From Duganella rivi (GTDB taxonomy: Bacteria; Pseudomonadota; Gammaproteobacteria; Burkholderiales; Burkholderiaceae_D): DNA of 64,000 nt. The notes below the pieces were generated by a model. The model saw only the letters and a program-made list of their open reading frames with translations. It had not been told where the DNA came from and did not search any database. The position numbers and the translations under genes are program-made. The stretch spans positions 496,001-560,000 of the forward strand of contig NZ_WWCK01000003.1 in NCBI RefSeq assembly GCF_009857435.1, written 5' to 3'. This document shows, one piece after another, positions 26,129 to 34,317 of the stretch. Numbering within the stretch: the first letter of the stretch is position 1; each line of letters starts with the position of its first letter.

Positions 26129-26609
26129 TCAGGTCGCGTTCAACGCCGTCCAGATTTGCCACCTTGGGCAGATGCGCCCAGGTTTCAAATCCAAACTTGG
26201 CGAACAGGCCGAGGCTCGGCTTGTTGTGGCCGAAGATAAAGCCCAGCAGCGTGTGCACCTTGATCTGCGGCGCGTAGGCAATCGCCTGCTCGATGCAGTA
26301 GCGGCCCACGCCCTTGCCGCGCCATGCTTCGGCGATGTAGATCGAAATTTCCGAGGTGCCTGAATACGCTGGACGGCCGTAGAAGTTCGAGTACGACATC
26401 CAGCCCAGCACTTCCGCACCAGTCTCTTCCGATTCGATAATCCACAGCGGACGCTTGTCCGGCGTGTGATCGTGATACCACTGCAAGCGCGACTCGACCG
26501 ACACCGGCTCGGTATCGGCAGTCACTTCGCGCGAGGCGATGGTGGTATTGTAGATGGCTACGATGGTCGGCAAATCTTCAAGCGTGGCAAGGCGATGGCG
26601 GAAAGTCAT
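26103..26609 (-). CDS. GNAT N-acetyltransferase, phosphinothricin acetyltransferase-like
   Basis: A 168-residue GNAT-fold enzyme. It starts with RLATLEDLPTIVAIYN, has the acetyl-CoA loop AWRGKGVGRYCIEQAI and ends with a GFIFGHNKPSLGLFAKFGFE helix-strand, the pattern of the PAT/MddA/YncA group that acetylates phosphinothricin-like or methionine-derivative amines. Substrate is unproven. It is encoded 19 bases downstream of pilZ on the same strand, so it belongs to the holB-pilZ transcript. Its 3' end overlaps the opposing KfrA-like gene by 26 bases. Confidence 0.85.
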   Translation of the reverse strand: MTFRHRLATLEDLPTIVAIYNTTIASREVTADTEPVSVESRLQWYHDHTPDKRPLWIIESEETGAEVLGWMSYSNFYGRPAYSGTSEISIYIAEAWRGKGVGRYCIEQAIAYAPQIKVHTLLGFIFGHNKPSLGLFAKFGFETWAHLPKVANLDGVERDLIILGKRVA

Positions 26610-26627
26610 GTGAGAGAAAAAGCGAGG

Positions 26628-27011
26628 TTACAGGGTATGGGTGGCGCGCGATGAGCGCAACGCGGCGCCGAGGATTTCTTCAATGCGCAGGCGGGCGCGC
26701 TGGCCGCTTTCGTCGTCCGGGAAATGCACGCCGATGCCCTGCGCCTTGTTGTTATGCGCGCCGGGCGGCGTGATCCAGGCGACCTTGCCTGCGATCGGAT
26801 ACTTGTTAGGATCGTCCATCAAGGCGAGGATCAAATAGATCTCATCGCCGAGCTTGTACGGTTTCTGGGTCGGCACGAACATGCCGCCGTTTTTCAGGAA
26901 AGGCATGTAGGCCGCATACAGCGCGGCCTTCTCCTTGATCGCCAGCGACAGCACCGTCGGCCGCGGCGTCATCGGCACGGTGTTCGGATCGAGTGGGCTG
27001 GCAGCGGACAT
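26628..27011 (-). CDS. pilZ: Type IV pilus assembly PilZ protein
   Basis: A 127-residue PilZ-fold protein close in layout to Pseudomonas PilZ: VLSLAIKEKAALYAAYMPFL, then KNGGMFVPT, YKLGDEIYLILALMDDPNK, AGKVAWITPPGAHNNKAQG and a C-terminal ALRSSRATHTL. Like that protein it lacks the RxxxR and D/NxSxxG residues needed to bind c-di-GMP, so it probably acts through PilB/FimX-type partners in pilus extension. It lies 10 bases downstream of holB, the same order as in other proteobacteria. Confidence 0.9.
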   Translation of the reverse strand: MSAASPLDPNTVPMTPRPTVLSLAIKEKAALYAAYMPFLKNGGMFVPTQKPYKLGDEIYLILALMDDPNKYPIAGKVAWITPPGAHNNKAQGIGVHFPDDESGQRARLRIEEILGAALRSSRATHTL

Positions 27012-27021
27012 TCCTTACCTT

Positions 27022-28053
27022 TCAGGCACAGCAGTTAGCGTACTCAAGCAGCATATCCTCCAGGAACAGCTTGGGCGACAGCGGGTGATCTGCCGTCGCG
27101 CGGCGTTCGTTGGCGCCCTTGATCGCGGCCAGCAAGCGGCTGACGTGGATCTTGTCGGCCAAGCCGGCCAGCTCTTTCTGGTAGCGAGGATAATACCGGA
27201 TGTTACCTGCCAGTTTGTAGGAAAACACATCATAAAGCCAGCGCTGCAACCAGGAAACCGGCCCGGCCAGCGGGACTTTTTGCAGTTTATCAGCGACTTT
27301 CAACGCGCCCTCCACGCTTGGATGGGCTAGCAGTTGCAGCAGCGTCTCCAGATCCTCGCGGCTGCCGGACTCGGCTTGCGCCATGGCGGCCAGCGGTGCG
27401 CCGCCCTGCTCGCGCAGCCAGCTGTCGGCATCCGCCACGCCTTGCTCCTTCAGCCAGGCCAGCGCTTCGGCGTGGCTCGGCATCGGCAAGGCGAACTTGC
27501 GGCAGCGCGACAAAATCGTCGGCAGCACGCGATCCAGGCCGTTGGAGGCGACCAGGAACACCGTGCCCGGCGGCGGCTCTTCCAGCGTCTTCAGCAAGGC
27601 GTTGGAGGCCGGCATATTCAGCGCCTCGGCCGGGTACAGCACCACCACGCGCAAGCCTTGGCGGTGGGTGGAGATGTTCATGAAATCGGCCAGCGAGCGG
27701 ATTTGCTCGATCTTGATTTCCTTGGAAGGCGTCTTGGACTTGGCGGCCTTCTTGGTGTCGCCCTCGCCTTCCTCGCCCTCGGCAGGAGGCTCGTCTTCCA
27801 TCGATTCCGGCCGCACGCGGCGGTAGTCCGGGTGGTTCTGCTGCGAGAACCAGCCGCACGACGCGCACTGGCCGCAGGCATGGCCATCGGGCAGCACCGC
27901 CTCGCACAGCAAGCCCTGCGCAAAGCGCTCGATGAAGTCGGCTTTACCGATCCCGGCAGCGCCATGGAACAGGATGGCGTGCGGCATGCGCTGGCGCAGC
28001 GCTTGCAGCTGCTGCCACGACGATTCTTGCCACGGGTAGATGGAATTGCTCAT
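27022..28053 (-). CDS. holB: DNA polymerase III subunit delta prime
   Basis: The delta prime subunit is part of the clamp loader that places the beta clamp on DNA. The 343-residue protein has a degenerate P-loop (FHGAAGIGKADF), a four-Cys zinc site (CEAVLPDGHACGQCASC, residues ~50-66), and the SRC-type motif ILSRCRKFALPMP. An acidic, Lys-rich insert (~90-110, EGEEGEGDTKKAAKSK) interrupts the ATPase domain and is probably a disordered loop. It lies between tmk and pilZ on one transcript. Confidence 0.93.
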   Translation of the reverse strand: MSNSIYPWQESSWQQLQALRQRMPHAILFHGAAGIGKADFIERFAQGLLCEAVLPDGHACGQCASCGWFSQQNHPDYRRVRPESMEDEPPAEGEEGEGDTKKAAKSKTPSKEIKIEQIRSLADFMNISTHRQGLRVVVLYPAEALNMPASNALLKTLEEPPPGTVFLVASNGLDRVLPTILSRCRKFALPMPSHAEALAWLKEQGVADADSWLREQGGAPLAAMAQAESGSREDLETLLQLLAHPSVEGALKVADKLQKVPLAGPVSWLQRWLYDVFSYKLAGNIRYYPRYQKELAGLADKIHVSRLLAAIKGANERRATADHPLSPKLFLEDMLLEYANCCA

Positions 28054-28069
28054 TACTCGTTATTGTATT

Positions 28070-28675
28070 TCAAAAGAAGGCGTCGAGGATGGCGGCGATT
28101 TGCACCTGGATCGCGGCAATGCTCTGGGTCGAATCGATGACGCGGAAGCGCTCCGGGAACTGGGCCGCGCGGCGCAGATACTCGTTGCGGGTGGCGGCGA
28201 AGAAATCGGCTTTTTCCTGCTCGAACTTGTCCAGATCGCGGGTAGCGTCCAGGCGGGCGCGCGCCACGTCCAGCGGCACGTCGAACAGCAAAGTCAGGTC
28301 TGGTTGCAGATCGGGATGCACCCACTGCTCCAGCGCTTCCAGCTTGGCCAGGCTGGTGCCCCGGCCGCCGCCCTGGTAGGCAAAGGTGGAATCGGTAAAG
28401 CGGTCGGAAATCACCCAGGCGCCACGCTCCAGCGCCGGCTTGATGACTTGGGCGATATGCTCGCGGCGGCTGGCAAACACCAGCAGCGCCTCGGTTTCGA
28501 GGTGCATTTTTTCGTGCAGTACGATCTCGCGCAGCTTTTCGCCCAGCGGCGTGCCGCCCGGCTCGCGCGAGCTCACCAGCTCGATGCCACGCGCCTTGAT
28601 GTAGTCGCTGACGAAGGCGATGTGCGTGGACTTGCCGGCGCCATCGATGCCTTCAAAGGTGATGAATTTACTCAT
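28070..28675 (-). CDS. tmk: Thymidylate kinase
   Basis: Tmk phosphorylates dTMP to dTDP. The 201-residue protein has the P-loop [11 protein letters not shown] (7-17), the DR(Y/F) motif [19 protein letters not shown] and the [14 protein letters not shown] dTMP-binding segment. Length and motifs are typical of type II bacterial enzymes. It lies 5 bases after mltG and 16 bases before holB, a conserved operon order. Confidence 0.95.
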   Translation of the reverse strand: MSKFITFEGIDGAGKSTHIAFVSDYIKARGIELVSSREPGGTPLGEKLREIVLHEKMHLETEALLVFASRREHIAQVIKPALERGAWVISDRFTDSTFAYQGGGRGTSLAKLEALEQWVHPDLQPDLTLLFDVPLDVARARLDATRDLDKFEQEKADFFAATRNEYLRRAAQFPERFRVIDSTQSIAAIQVQIAAILDAFF

Positions 28676-28680
28676 TGTTC

Positions 28681-29670
28681 TTATCGTTGATACTGATTGA
28701 CTGCCCGATTGTGATCGTTCAGGTTGTCCGAGAACTGGCTGGTGCCATTGCCCTTGGAGACGAAATACAGCGCAGCCGTCTTGGCCGGCGCCAGCGCCGC
28801 CGTCAGCGATTGCACGCCTGGCAAGGCGATTGGCGTCGGCGGCAGGCCGGCGCGCGTGTAGGTATTGTATGGGGTGTCGGTTTCCAGATCCTTCTTGCGG
28901 ATCTTGCCGTCGTACTTGAGGCCCATGCCGTAGATCACGGTCGGATCGGTTTGCAGCAGCATGCCGATCTTCAGGCGGTTCACGAACACGCCGGCAATCA
29001 TGGCGCGCTCGGATTTTTGCCCGGTTTCTTTTTCGACGATGGAAGCCATGGTCAGCGCCTCGTACGGATTTTTGTACGGCAGCGCCGGATCGCGCTTGTC
29101 CCAGGCTTCAGCCAGGCGAGTCAGCATCATCACGTGCGCCTGCTTGTAGATTTGCAGATCGCTCGCGCCCTTGGCGAACAGATAGGTATCCGGGAAGAAC
29201 AAGCCTTCGGCCTGCTTGTACTCGGACGAAATGGCGCTCATCACTTCGGAGTCCGACAGCGCGATGGTGTCGTGCTTCAAGCCCTTATGAGCGGCGATGG
29301 CGGCACGCATCTGGCGGAAGCTCCAGCCTTCGATGATGGTCAATTGTTCTTGCGCGTACTCGCCGCGCGCCAGCTGGTCGATCAAGCGCAGCGGCGTCGA
29401 GCCCGGCTTCAACTCGTAGGAACCGGCCTTCAGCTTGGCGCTCTTGTTGGTCACGCGCGCCAGCAGGTTGAACAGCAGCGGCTGGATCGGCACGCCGGCC
29501 TCGGCGATCTGCTGGCCGGCCGCATGGGCGCCGCTGCCCGGCGTAATGCTGAACTCAATCGCCTCCGCATCCTCGGGGATGATGGGCTTTTGCGACCAGT
29601 ACATGAAATAACCGCCGCCGAGGATGGCGAGTACGATAAACAGACTAATTATTTTTTTGATAAAAGCCAT
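28681..29670 (-). CDS. mltG: Endolytic murein transglycosylase MltG
   Basis: MltG cuts nascent glycan strands and sets their length. The 329-residue protein has one N-terminal membrane helix ([19 protein letters not shown]), a LysM-like region and the catalytic YceG domain with [15 protein letters not shown], in which Glu213 is the expected catalytic residue. [13 protein letters not shown] and [18 protein letters not shown] follow. ATG 29670 places the membrane helix at the N terminus; the longer frame upstream is rejected. It heads the mltG-tmk-holB-pilZ transcript and diverges from ygfZ. Confidence 0.94.
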   Translation of the reverse strand: MAFIKKIISLFIVLAILGGGYFMYWSQKPIIPEDAEAIEFSITPGSGAHAAGQQIAEAGVPIQPLLFNLLARVTNKSAKLKAGSYELKPGSTPLRLIDQLARGEYAQEQLTIIEGWSFRQMRAAIAAHKGLKHDTIALSDSEVMSAISSEYKQAEGLFFPDTYLFAKGASDLQIYKQAHVMMLTRLAEAWDKRDPALPYKNPYEALTMASIVEKETGQKSERAMIAGVFVNRLKIGMLLQTDPTVIYGMGLKYDGKIRKKDLETDTPYNTYTRAGLPPTPIALPGVQSLTAALAPAKTAALYFVSKGNGTSQFSDNLNDHNRAVNQYQR

Positions 29671-29776
29671 TGTTGAAGCCGAATTGGTGGATCGGGGACG
29701 ATCTGACGCGTTTTGCGCGACATCACTATAATAAGCCCGTAATGATAATGCCTTCCCAGTGAAAAGATTGAAAATT

Positions 29777-30760
29777 ATGTCTTCCTTGCGCTCTACCCAA
29801 CTTGCAGACGGCTTCGTCGCCCGCATCCCCGACCTCGGTCTGATCGCACTCGACGGTGAAGAATCGGCCAACTTCCTGCACAATCAGCTGACCAACGATG
29901 TCGAACACCTCGGCCTCGGCGAAGCCCGCCTGGCCGGTTACTGCTCGCCGAAAGGCCGCCTGCTGGCCTCGTTCCTGATGTGGCGCAGCGCCTCGACGAT
30001 CTACCTGCAACTGCCGCGCGACATCCAGGCGGCGGTGCAAAAGCGCCTGTCGATGTTCGTACTGCGCGCCAAAACCAAGCTCAGCGATGCGACCGAGGCG
30101 CCGGCCAACGCGGTCGTACTCGGCATCGGCGGCGCACAAGCGCCAGCCACGCTGCAAGCATGGTTCGACGTCCTGCCGGCCCGGCCTTACGCCAAGATCG
30201 ACCACGCACTGGGCACGCTGATCCGCGTGGCCGACGCCTTCGGCGCGCCGCGCTACCAGTGGCTGATGTCGGCCGAGACCGCCGAAACCGCCCTGCCTGC
30301 GCTGGAAAGCAAGCTGCTGGCCGGTAATGGCAATGCATGGCAGCTGTCGGAAATCCACGCCGGCGTGCCGCAGATTGCCAAGGCCACGCAAGAACAGTTC
30401 GTGCCGCAGATGGTGAACTACGAACTGCTGGGCGGCGTCAACTTCAAAAAAGGCTGCTACCCTGGCCAGGAAATCGTCGCGCGCAGCCAGTACCTTGGCA
30501 AGCTGAAGCGCCGCACTACCCTGGTCAGCATTTCCGACCTGTCGGCTGTGGCTGGCATGGAAGTATTTGCCACCGCCGATCCTGAGCAGCCATGCGGCAT
30601 GATCGTCAATGCCGCGCCGAACGGCAATGGCGGCGTCGATGCGCTGGTGGAAATGAAGCTGGCCGCCATTGAGGCAGGCTCGGTGCGTCTGGGCTCGGCC
30701 GAAGGCACGCCGCTGACCTTCCTCGACATGCCATACGTGCTGGAACCGCTCGATCTCTAG
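29777..30760 (+). CDS. ygfZ: Folate-binding protein YgfZ (Fe-S cluster assembly/repair)
   Basis: YgfZ uses tetrahydrofolate and supports the activity of some iron-sulfur enzymes such as MiaB. The 327-residue protein resembles the aminomethyltransferase fold and has the diagnostic motif KGCYPGQEIVARSQYLGKLK (Cys227), plus an N-terminal LIALDGEESANFLHNQLTND. ATG 29777 is preferred, but a GTG at 29759 would add only six residues and cannot be excluded. It diverges from mltG and starts a three-gene run with DUF4936 and NRDE genes. Confidence 0.92.
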   Translation: MSSLRSTQLADGFVARIPDLGLIALDGEESANFLHNQLTNDVEHLGLGEARLAGYCSPKGRLLASFLMWRSASTIYLQLPRDIQAAVQKRLSMFVLRAKTKLSDATEAPANAVVLGIGGAQAPATLQAWFDVLPARPYAKIDHALGTLIRVADAFGAPRYQWLMSAETAETALPALESKLLAGNGNAWQLSEIHAGVPQIAKATQEQFVPQMVNYELLGGVNFKKGCYPGQEIVARSQYLGKLKRRTTLVSISDLSAVAGMEVFATADPEQPCGMIVNAAPNGNGGVDALVEMKLAAIEAGSVRLGSAEGTPLTFLDMPYVLEPLDL

Positions 30761-30761
30761 C

Positions 30762-31049
30762 ATGGATCTCTATATTTACTACAAGGTCAAGGATGCCGAC
30801 GCGGCGTCCTTGGAAGCAGCGGTCGCCTCGATGCAGGCGACGCTGGCGCAGCGCCACGGCGTTGCGGGTCAACTCAAGCGCCGCCCGGAAGCCAAGGACG
30901 GCGTGCAAACGTGGATGGAAGTGTACCCCTCCACGCCCGAAGGCTTTGCGGCGGCGCTGGACGGCGCTGTCCACGAGGCCGGTGTTCTGTCATGGATCGC
31001 CGGCCTGCGTCACACCGAAGCTTTTATGGATGTCGCCCCATGTGCCTGA
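30762..31049 (+). CDS. DUF4936 family protein
   Basis: A 95-residue protein starting MDLYIYYKVKDADAASLEAA with a WMEVYPSTPEGF segment, as in the DUF4936 family found downstream of ygfZ in betaproteobacteria. It looks like a small ferredoxin-like alpha/beta fold. It starts one base after the ygfZ stop and overlaps the next gene by 10 bases, so all three are surely co-translated. No activity is known. Confidence 0.8.
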   Translation: MDLYIYYKVKDADAASLEAAVASMQATLAQRHGVAGQLKRRPEAKDGVQTWMEVYPSTPEGFAAALDGAVHEAGVLSWIAGLRHTEAFMDVAPCA

Positions 31050-31783
31050 TCGTTTTTGCTTGGCAGGTGGTGCCGAAAGTGCCGCTGATCGCAGCGGCCA
31101 ACCGCGACGAGTACTACCAGCGCGCCACCGCGCCAGCCGGCCCATGGCCCGAGCATCCGCAGATTTACGCAGGCCGCGATTTGCAAGCGGGCGGCAGCTG
31201 GATGGGCATCACCAAGCCTGCGGAAGACGGCGGGCCATCGCGCTTCGCCGCCATCACCAACATCCGCGCGCCGTCCGAGTACAAGGATGATGCGCCGTCG
31301 CGCGGCCAGCTAGTGGCCAACTTCCTTGCCTGCAGCATGACGCCGCAGGAATACGTCGACTCGATCCGCGCCACCGCGCACGAGTACAACGGCTTCAACC
31401 TCGTGCTGGCCGACCGCGATACCTTGATCTGGTACTCCAACAAGGGCGACAACGACCCGCGCAACGGCAAGCCGCTGGAGCCCGGCGTCTATGGATTGTC
31501 GAACGCGCTGCTCGATGCGCCATGGCCGAAAGTATTGAAAACCAAGGCCCAATTCGCCAGCCTGCTGTGCCTGGGCGCGCCCGATGAAGCCTACTTCGAA
31601 ATGCTGGCCGACACCACGCAAGCGCCGGATCTGCGTCTGCCGGAAACCGGCGTGCCGCTCGACCTGGAGCGCGTGCTGTCGGCCGTCCGCATCGAAAGCC
31701 CAAGCTACGGCACCCGCACTTCCACCGTGGTCAAGCTCTACGCCGAAGCGCCGGCCACGCTGCAAGAAATGCTGGTGCATTAG
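31040..31783 (+). CDS. NRDE family protein (TANGO2-like)
   Basis: A 247-residue protein beginning MCLIVFAWQVVPKVPLIAAANRDEYY; the NRDE motif and a Cys at position 2 are family hallmarks. GGSWMGITK, FAAITNIRAP and YGLSNALLDAPWPK follow. The family, which includes eukaryotic TANGO2, has an Ntn-hydrolase-like core with Cys2 as possible nucleophile and has been linked to heme or lipid handling. The start at 31040 lies inside DUF4936 (10-base overlap). Immediately downstream is a 30-base palindrome. Confidence 0.85.
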   Translation: MCLIVFAWQVVPKVPLIAAANRDEYYQRATAPAGPWPEHPQIYAGRDLQAGGSWMGITKPAEDGGPSRFAAITNIRAPSEYKDDAPSRGQLVANFLACSMTPQEYVDSIRATAHEYNGFNLVLADRDTLIWYSNKGDNDPRNGKPLEPGVYGLSNALLDAPWPKVLKTKAQFASLLCLGAPDEAYFEMLADTTQAPDLRLPETGVPLDLERVLSAVRIESPSYGTRTSTVVKLYAEAPATLQEMLVH

Positions 31784-31845
31784 GGGGACGCAGGATGAAT
31801 ACCCATTAGCGCTCGACTACCATCCTAAAAAGTACCCCGAACGAA

Positions 31846-31875
31846 AGGGTCTGACCCCGTACGGGGTCAGACCCT
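31846..31875. repeat. Perfect 30-base palindrome (REP-like / terminator-like)
   Basis: AGGGTCTGACCCCGT is followed at once by its exact reverse complement. The element sits 62 bases after the NRDE gene and has no T-tract. It contains CGGGGTCAG, which also begins the terminal repeats of the RAYT element at 41.1 and 42.1 kb. The rest of the 31784-32078 gap has no gene; it becomes AT-rich before flaG. Confidence 0.7.
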
Positions 31876-32001
31876 GGCCGCAGCGGTGTGCGGGTTGGGT
31901 TGGTGCCGCGAGCTTTCAAGGCGACAAGCAGCGTCAACCCCGCAGGCATATTTACCACCCCTCGCGATCGCAAAATATTTCGCATTTTCTTAAACGTTAA
32001 C

Positions 32002-32028
32002 TCAATTTTTCTCGAAGCCTGCCGTAAT
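32002..32028 (+). promoter_or_regulatory. Candidate sigma28 (FliA) promoter for flaG
   Basis: TCAATTTT, 11 bases, then GCCGTAAT. This compares with the flagellar sigma28 consensus TAAAGTTT-N11-GCCGATAA at 6/8 and 5/8 positions with exact spacing. It lies 50 bases before flaG, a flagellar gene, which makes it more credible. Confidence 0.4.
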
Positions 32029-32078
32029 CCTCGATAGGCGGGTAATGTATCCCACTTATTCGAAGGAAAACGACCATC

Positions 32079-32435
32079 ATGGACACGAGCAGCATCAACC
32101 GTTTGGACTTGCTACCCGCAGCCGCCGCCCCGGCCACGCCAGCGGCGCCGGTGTCCGTGCCTGCGGCGAAGCCGATTGCCGCCGCCAAAGATGATGCTGC
32201 GGCCCGTGTACCGACTAAAACTGAGTTAAAAAACTCGGTCGACGCGATCAACCGCTTCCTGCAAGATAACAGCGAGGTGCACTTCAGCATCGACGAAGAC
32301 AGCGGCTTGTCGGTGGTGAAGGTGATCGATACGGAAACCAAGAAAGTGCTGCGCCAATTCCCCTCCGAACAATCGCTGGAAATCGGCAAGAATCTCGGCA
32401 GCCTGAAAGGCATGCTGATTAATAGCGAAGCTTGA
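32079..32435 (+). CDS. flaG: Flagellar protein FlaG
   Basis: A 118-residue protein: an Ala/Pro-rich disordered N terminus (~1-45), then the FlaG domain (TKTELKNSVDAINRFLQDNS, FSIDEDSGLSVVKVID, VLRQFPSEQSLEI). FlaG proteins influence flagellar filament length and usually sit between fliC and fliD. Here no flagellar structural gene is adjacent, so it is an orphan copy. AAGGA precedes the ATG and a sigma28-like promoter lies upstream. It could be a second FlaG. Confidence 0.82.
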   Translation: MDTSSINRLDLLPAAAAPATPAAPVSVPAAKPIAAAKDDAAARVPTKTELKNSVDAINRFLQDNSEVHFSIDEDSGLSVVKVIDTETKKVLRQFPSEQSLEIGKNLGSLKGMLINSEA

Positions 32436-32489
32436 ACCAGTTTGTGCTATTATGTAAATTAAATTTCCATAATAGCAATGGAGGCTGGG

Positions 32490-32990
32490 ATGAACGCAAT
32501 CAAGCCCATCACGCAAGCGCTGGCTGGCTTGGCGTTGGCCGCGCTGGCGGCATTGAGCGCCCAAGCGGCCGATTACGACATCCCGGATAGCGGACTGACG
32601 CAGGAATTCAACTGGTCGAACGGCATCGGCGCGGCCGATGATACCTTTAGCATCACCGTTGCCGCCCCTTCCCAAATCCACGTAGTCCTGACCGACGAAT
32701 TCCTCGCCGGCGACACCTTCAAACTTAAATTGGACGGCAACTGGGTGCCGTTCACGTCCACCACCTTCGTCGGCAGCAGCAACTTCCAAGGCACGGCCAG
32801 CGGGGTTTATCTGGGCGTCGGCGCGCACACCTTCGAAATCTTCCTGACCGGCTTGTCGCCGGGCTATGGCGATGGCTCGGGCATCGCGGCGTTCAGCGCC
32901 CTCGAGGCGGTGCCGGAGCCGGCCACTTACGGCATGCTGCTGGCGGGCCTGGGCCTGCTCGGCTACGCCGCCCGCAGCAAGCAAGCCTGA
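32490..32990 (+). CDS. PEP-CTERM sorting domain protein (FxDxF-like)
   Basis: A 166-residue secreted protein. The start at 32490 has GGAGG five bases upstream; the ATG at 32478 overlaps this site and is less likely. It has a signal peptide (to ~LSAQAAD), a beta-rich domain (FSITVAAPSQIHVVLTDEF, AHTFEIFLTG) and the C-terminal tag VPEPATYGMLLAGLGLLGYA followed by ARSKQA. PEP-CTERM tails are cleaved and sorted by exosortase, typically for exopolysaccharide-associated surface proteins; no exosortase gene is in this window. It resembles the FxDxF family with PEP-CTERM tail. It is convergent with the GNAT gene. Confidence 0.85.
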   Translation: MNAIKPITQALAGLALAALAALSAQAADYDIPDSGLTQEFNWSNGIGAADDTFSITVAAPSQIHVVLTDEFLAGDTFKLKLDGNWVPFTSTTFVGSSNFQGTASGVYLGVGAHTFEIFLTGLSPGYGDGSGIAAFSALEAVPEPATYGMLLAGLGLLGYAARSKQA

Positions 32991-32993
32991 GGT

Positions 32994-33407
32994 TTAAAAG
33001 CTGCGCTGCATATTGATGTGCGCGATGCCCGCCTCGTAGAACTCTTCCCCATCGATGCTGAAGCCGTGCCGTTCATAGAACGGCGCGGCATGCGTTTGCG
33101 CGCTCAATACCACGGCCTTGTCGCCACGCGCCTGCGCTTGCGCCATCAGCGCTTGCAGCAGCGCGCCGCCGATGCCGGTGCCGCGCCCGGCCTTGCGCAC
33201 CGCCATGCGGCCGATGTGACCATCCGGCAGCAAGCGGCCGGTGCCGACCGGCGTGCCGTCTTCGGCGTAGGCGACAGCGTGCAGGCAGGCCGCGTCCATA
33301 TTATCCATCTCCAGCTCGGGCGGGACTTTCTGTTCCTGGACAAAGACCTCAAAGCGAATCAGCTTGGCGTCAGCGCTCAGCGTGGCCCAGTCTCCCAACT
33401 TGATCAT
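32994..33407 (-). CDS. GNAT family N-acetyltransferase (ElaA/YjcF-like)
   Basis: A 137-residue GNAT enzyme with IRFEVFVQEQKVPPELEMD (the R.EVFV.EQ start of the ElaA/YjcF subgroup), GRMAVRKAGRGTGIGGALL as the acetyl-CoA loop and PFYERHGFSIDGEEFYEAGI. Substrate unknown. Its ATG overlaps the stop of the SDR gene in an ATGA, so it is the terminal, translationally coupled gene of the fatty-acid operon. It may acetylate a small molecule or a protein in response to acetyl-CoA supply, but that is inference. Confidence 0.85.
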   Translation of the reverse strand: MIKLGDWATLSADAKLIRFEVFVQEQKVPPELEMDNMDAACLHAVAYAEDGTPVGTGRLLPDGHIGRMAVRKAGRGTGIGGALLQALMAQAQARGDKAVVLSAQTHAAPFYERHGFSIDGEEFYEAGIAHINMQRSF

Positions 33408-34315
33408 GGTGTTGCTCCTTTAATCCTGGCGCGCAAGGCTTCCTTGATCTGCGGCGCGGCAGCGTAAGGATCGGCCGGATTGGTGCCGGCAACGATATGC
33501 TCCATGCGCTCGCGCACGCCGGCCAAGGCTTCCGGGTGCGAATAAATATAAAACTGTCCTTCGGCGATGGCCTTGAAAGTGGTTTCCGCCACCGCCTCGG
33601 CCGATACTTTACCCGAAGAGACGGCTTTATCGGTCATCGATTGCGCGGCCAGTTGACTGGCGGTCGGGCCGGCCGACATGCGCACGTCGTCAGGACGGTT
33701 GCGGTGCGACTGGCTGATGCCGGTCGGGACAAAGTACGGGCACAGCACCGATGCACCAATCGGCGCATTCACCAGCTGCAAATCCTGGTACAGCGTTTCG
33801 GTCAGCGACACCACGGCGTGCTTGGAAACGTTGTAGACACCCATCGCCGGCGCGGTCAGCAAGCCCGCCATCGAGGCGGTGTTGACGATGTGGCCTTCAA
33901 ACGCTGGATCGTTTTTGGCGGCGTCCAGCATCAGCTTGGTGAAGATGCGCACGCCATGAATCACGCCCCAGACGTTCACGCCCATCACCCATTCCCAGTC
34001 CGCCTCGGTATTTTCCCAGATCAAGCCGCCGGAGCCGACGCCAGCGTTATTGAACACCAGGTGCACCGCGCCGAATTCAGCCACGGCGGCATCAGCCAGC
34101 GCTTGCACTTGCTCGCCTTTACGTACATCGCACAGGCGGCCGATCACACTGGCGCCTTGTGCGCGCAGCTCTTCAACCGCGCGATCCAGCGCGTCCGCTT
34201 GCACGTCGGCCAGCACCAGCTTCATGCCTTCGCGGGCCGCCACGTTGGCGAATTGACGACCCAAACCACTTGCTCCGCCAGTGATGACGGCGACTTTGTC
34301 TCGGAATGTTTTCAT
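33404..34315 (-). CDS. Short-chain dehydrogenase/reductase
   Basis: A 303-residue classical SDR with cofactor motif TGGASGLG (14-21), NNAG, a Ser in NTASMAGL and the catalytic YNVSK. Its C-terminal extension (~240-303) is longer than in FabG. It is the fifth gene of the thiolase operon, after the MDR reductase by 2 bases. Candidate substrates are hydroxyacyl-CoA or alcohol intermediates of lipid breakdown; specificity cannot be read. Confidence 0.88.
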   Translation of the reverse strand: MKTFRDKVAVITGGASGLGRQFANVAAREGMKLVLADVQADALDRAVEELRAQGASVIGRLCDVRKGEQVQALADAAVAEFGAVHLVFNNAGVGSGGLIWENTEADWEWVMGVNVWGVIHGVRIFTKLMLDAAKNDPAFEGHIVNTASMAGLLTAPAMGVYNVSKHAVVSLTETLYQDLQLVNAPIGASVLCPYFVPTGISQSHRNRPDDVRMSAGPTASQLAAQSMTDKAVSSGKVSAEAVAETTFKAIAEGQFYIYSHPEALAGVRERMEHIVAGTNPADPYAAAPQIKEALRARIKGATP

Positions 34316-34317
34316 TT

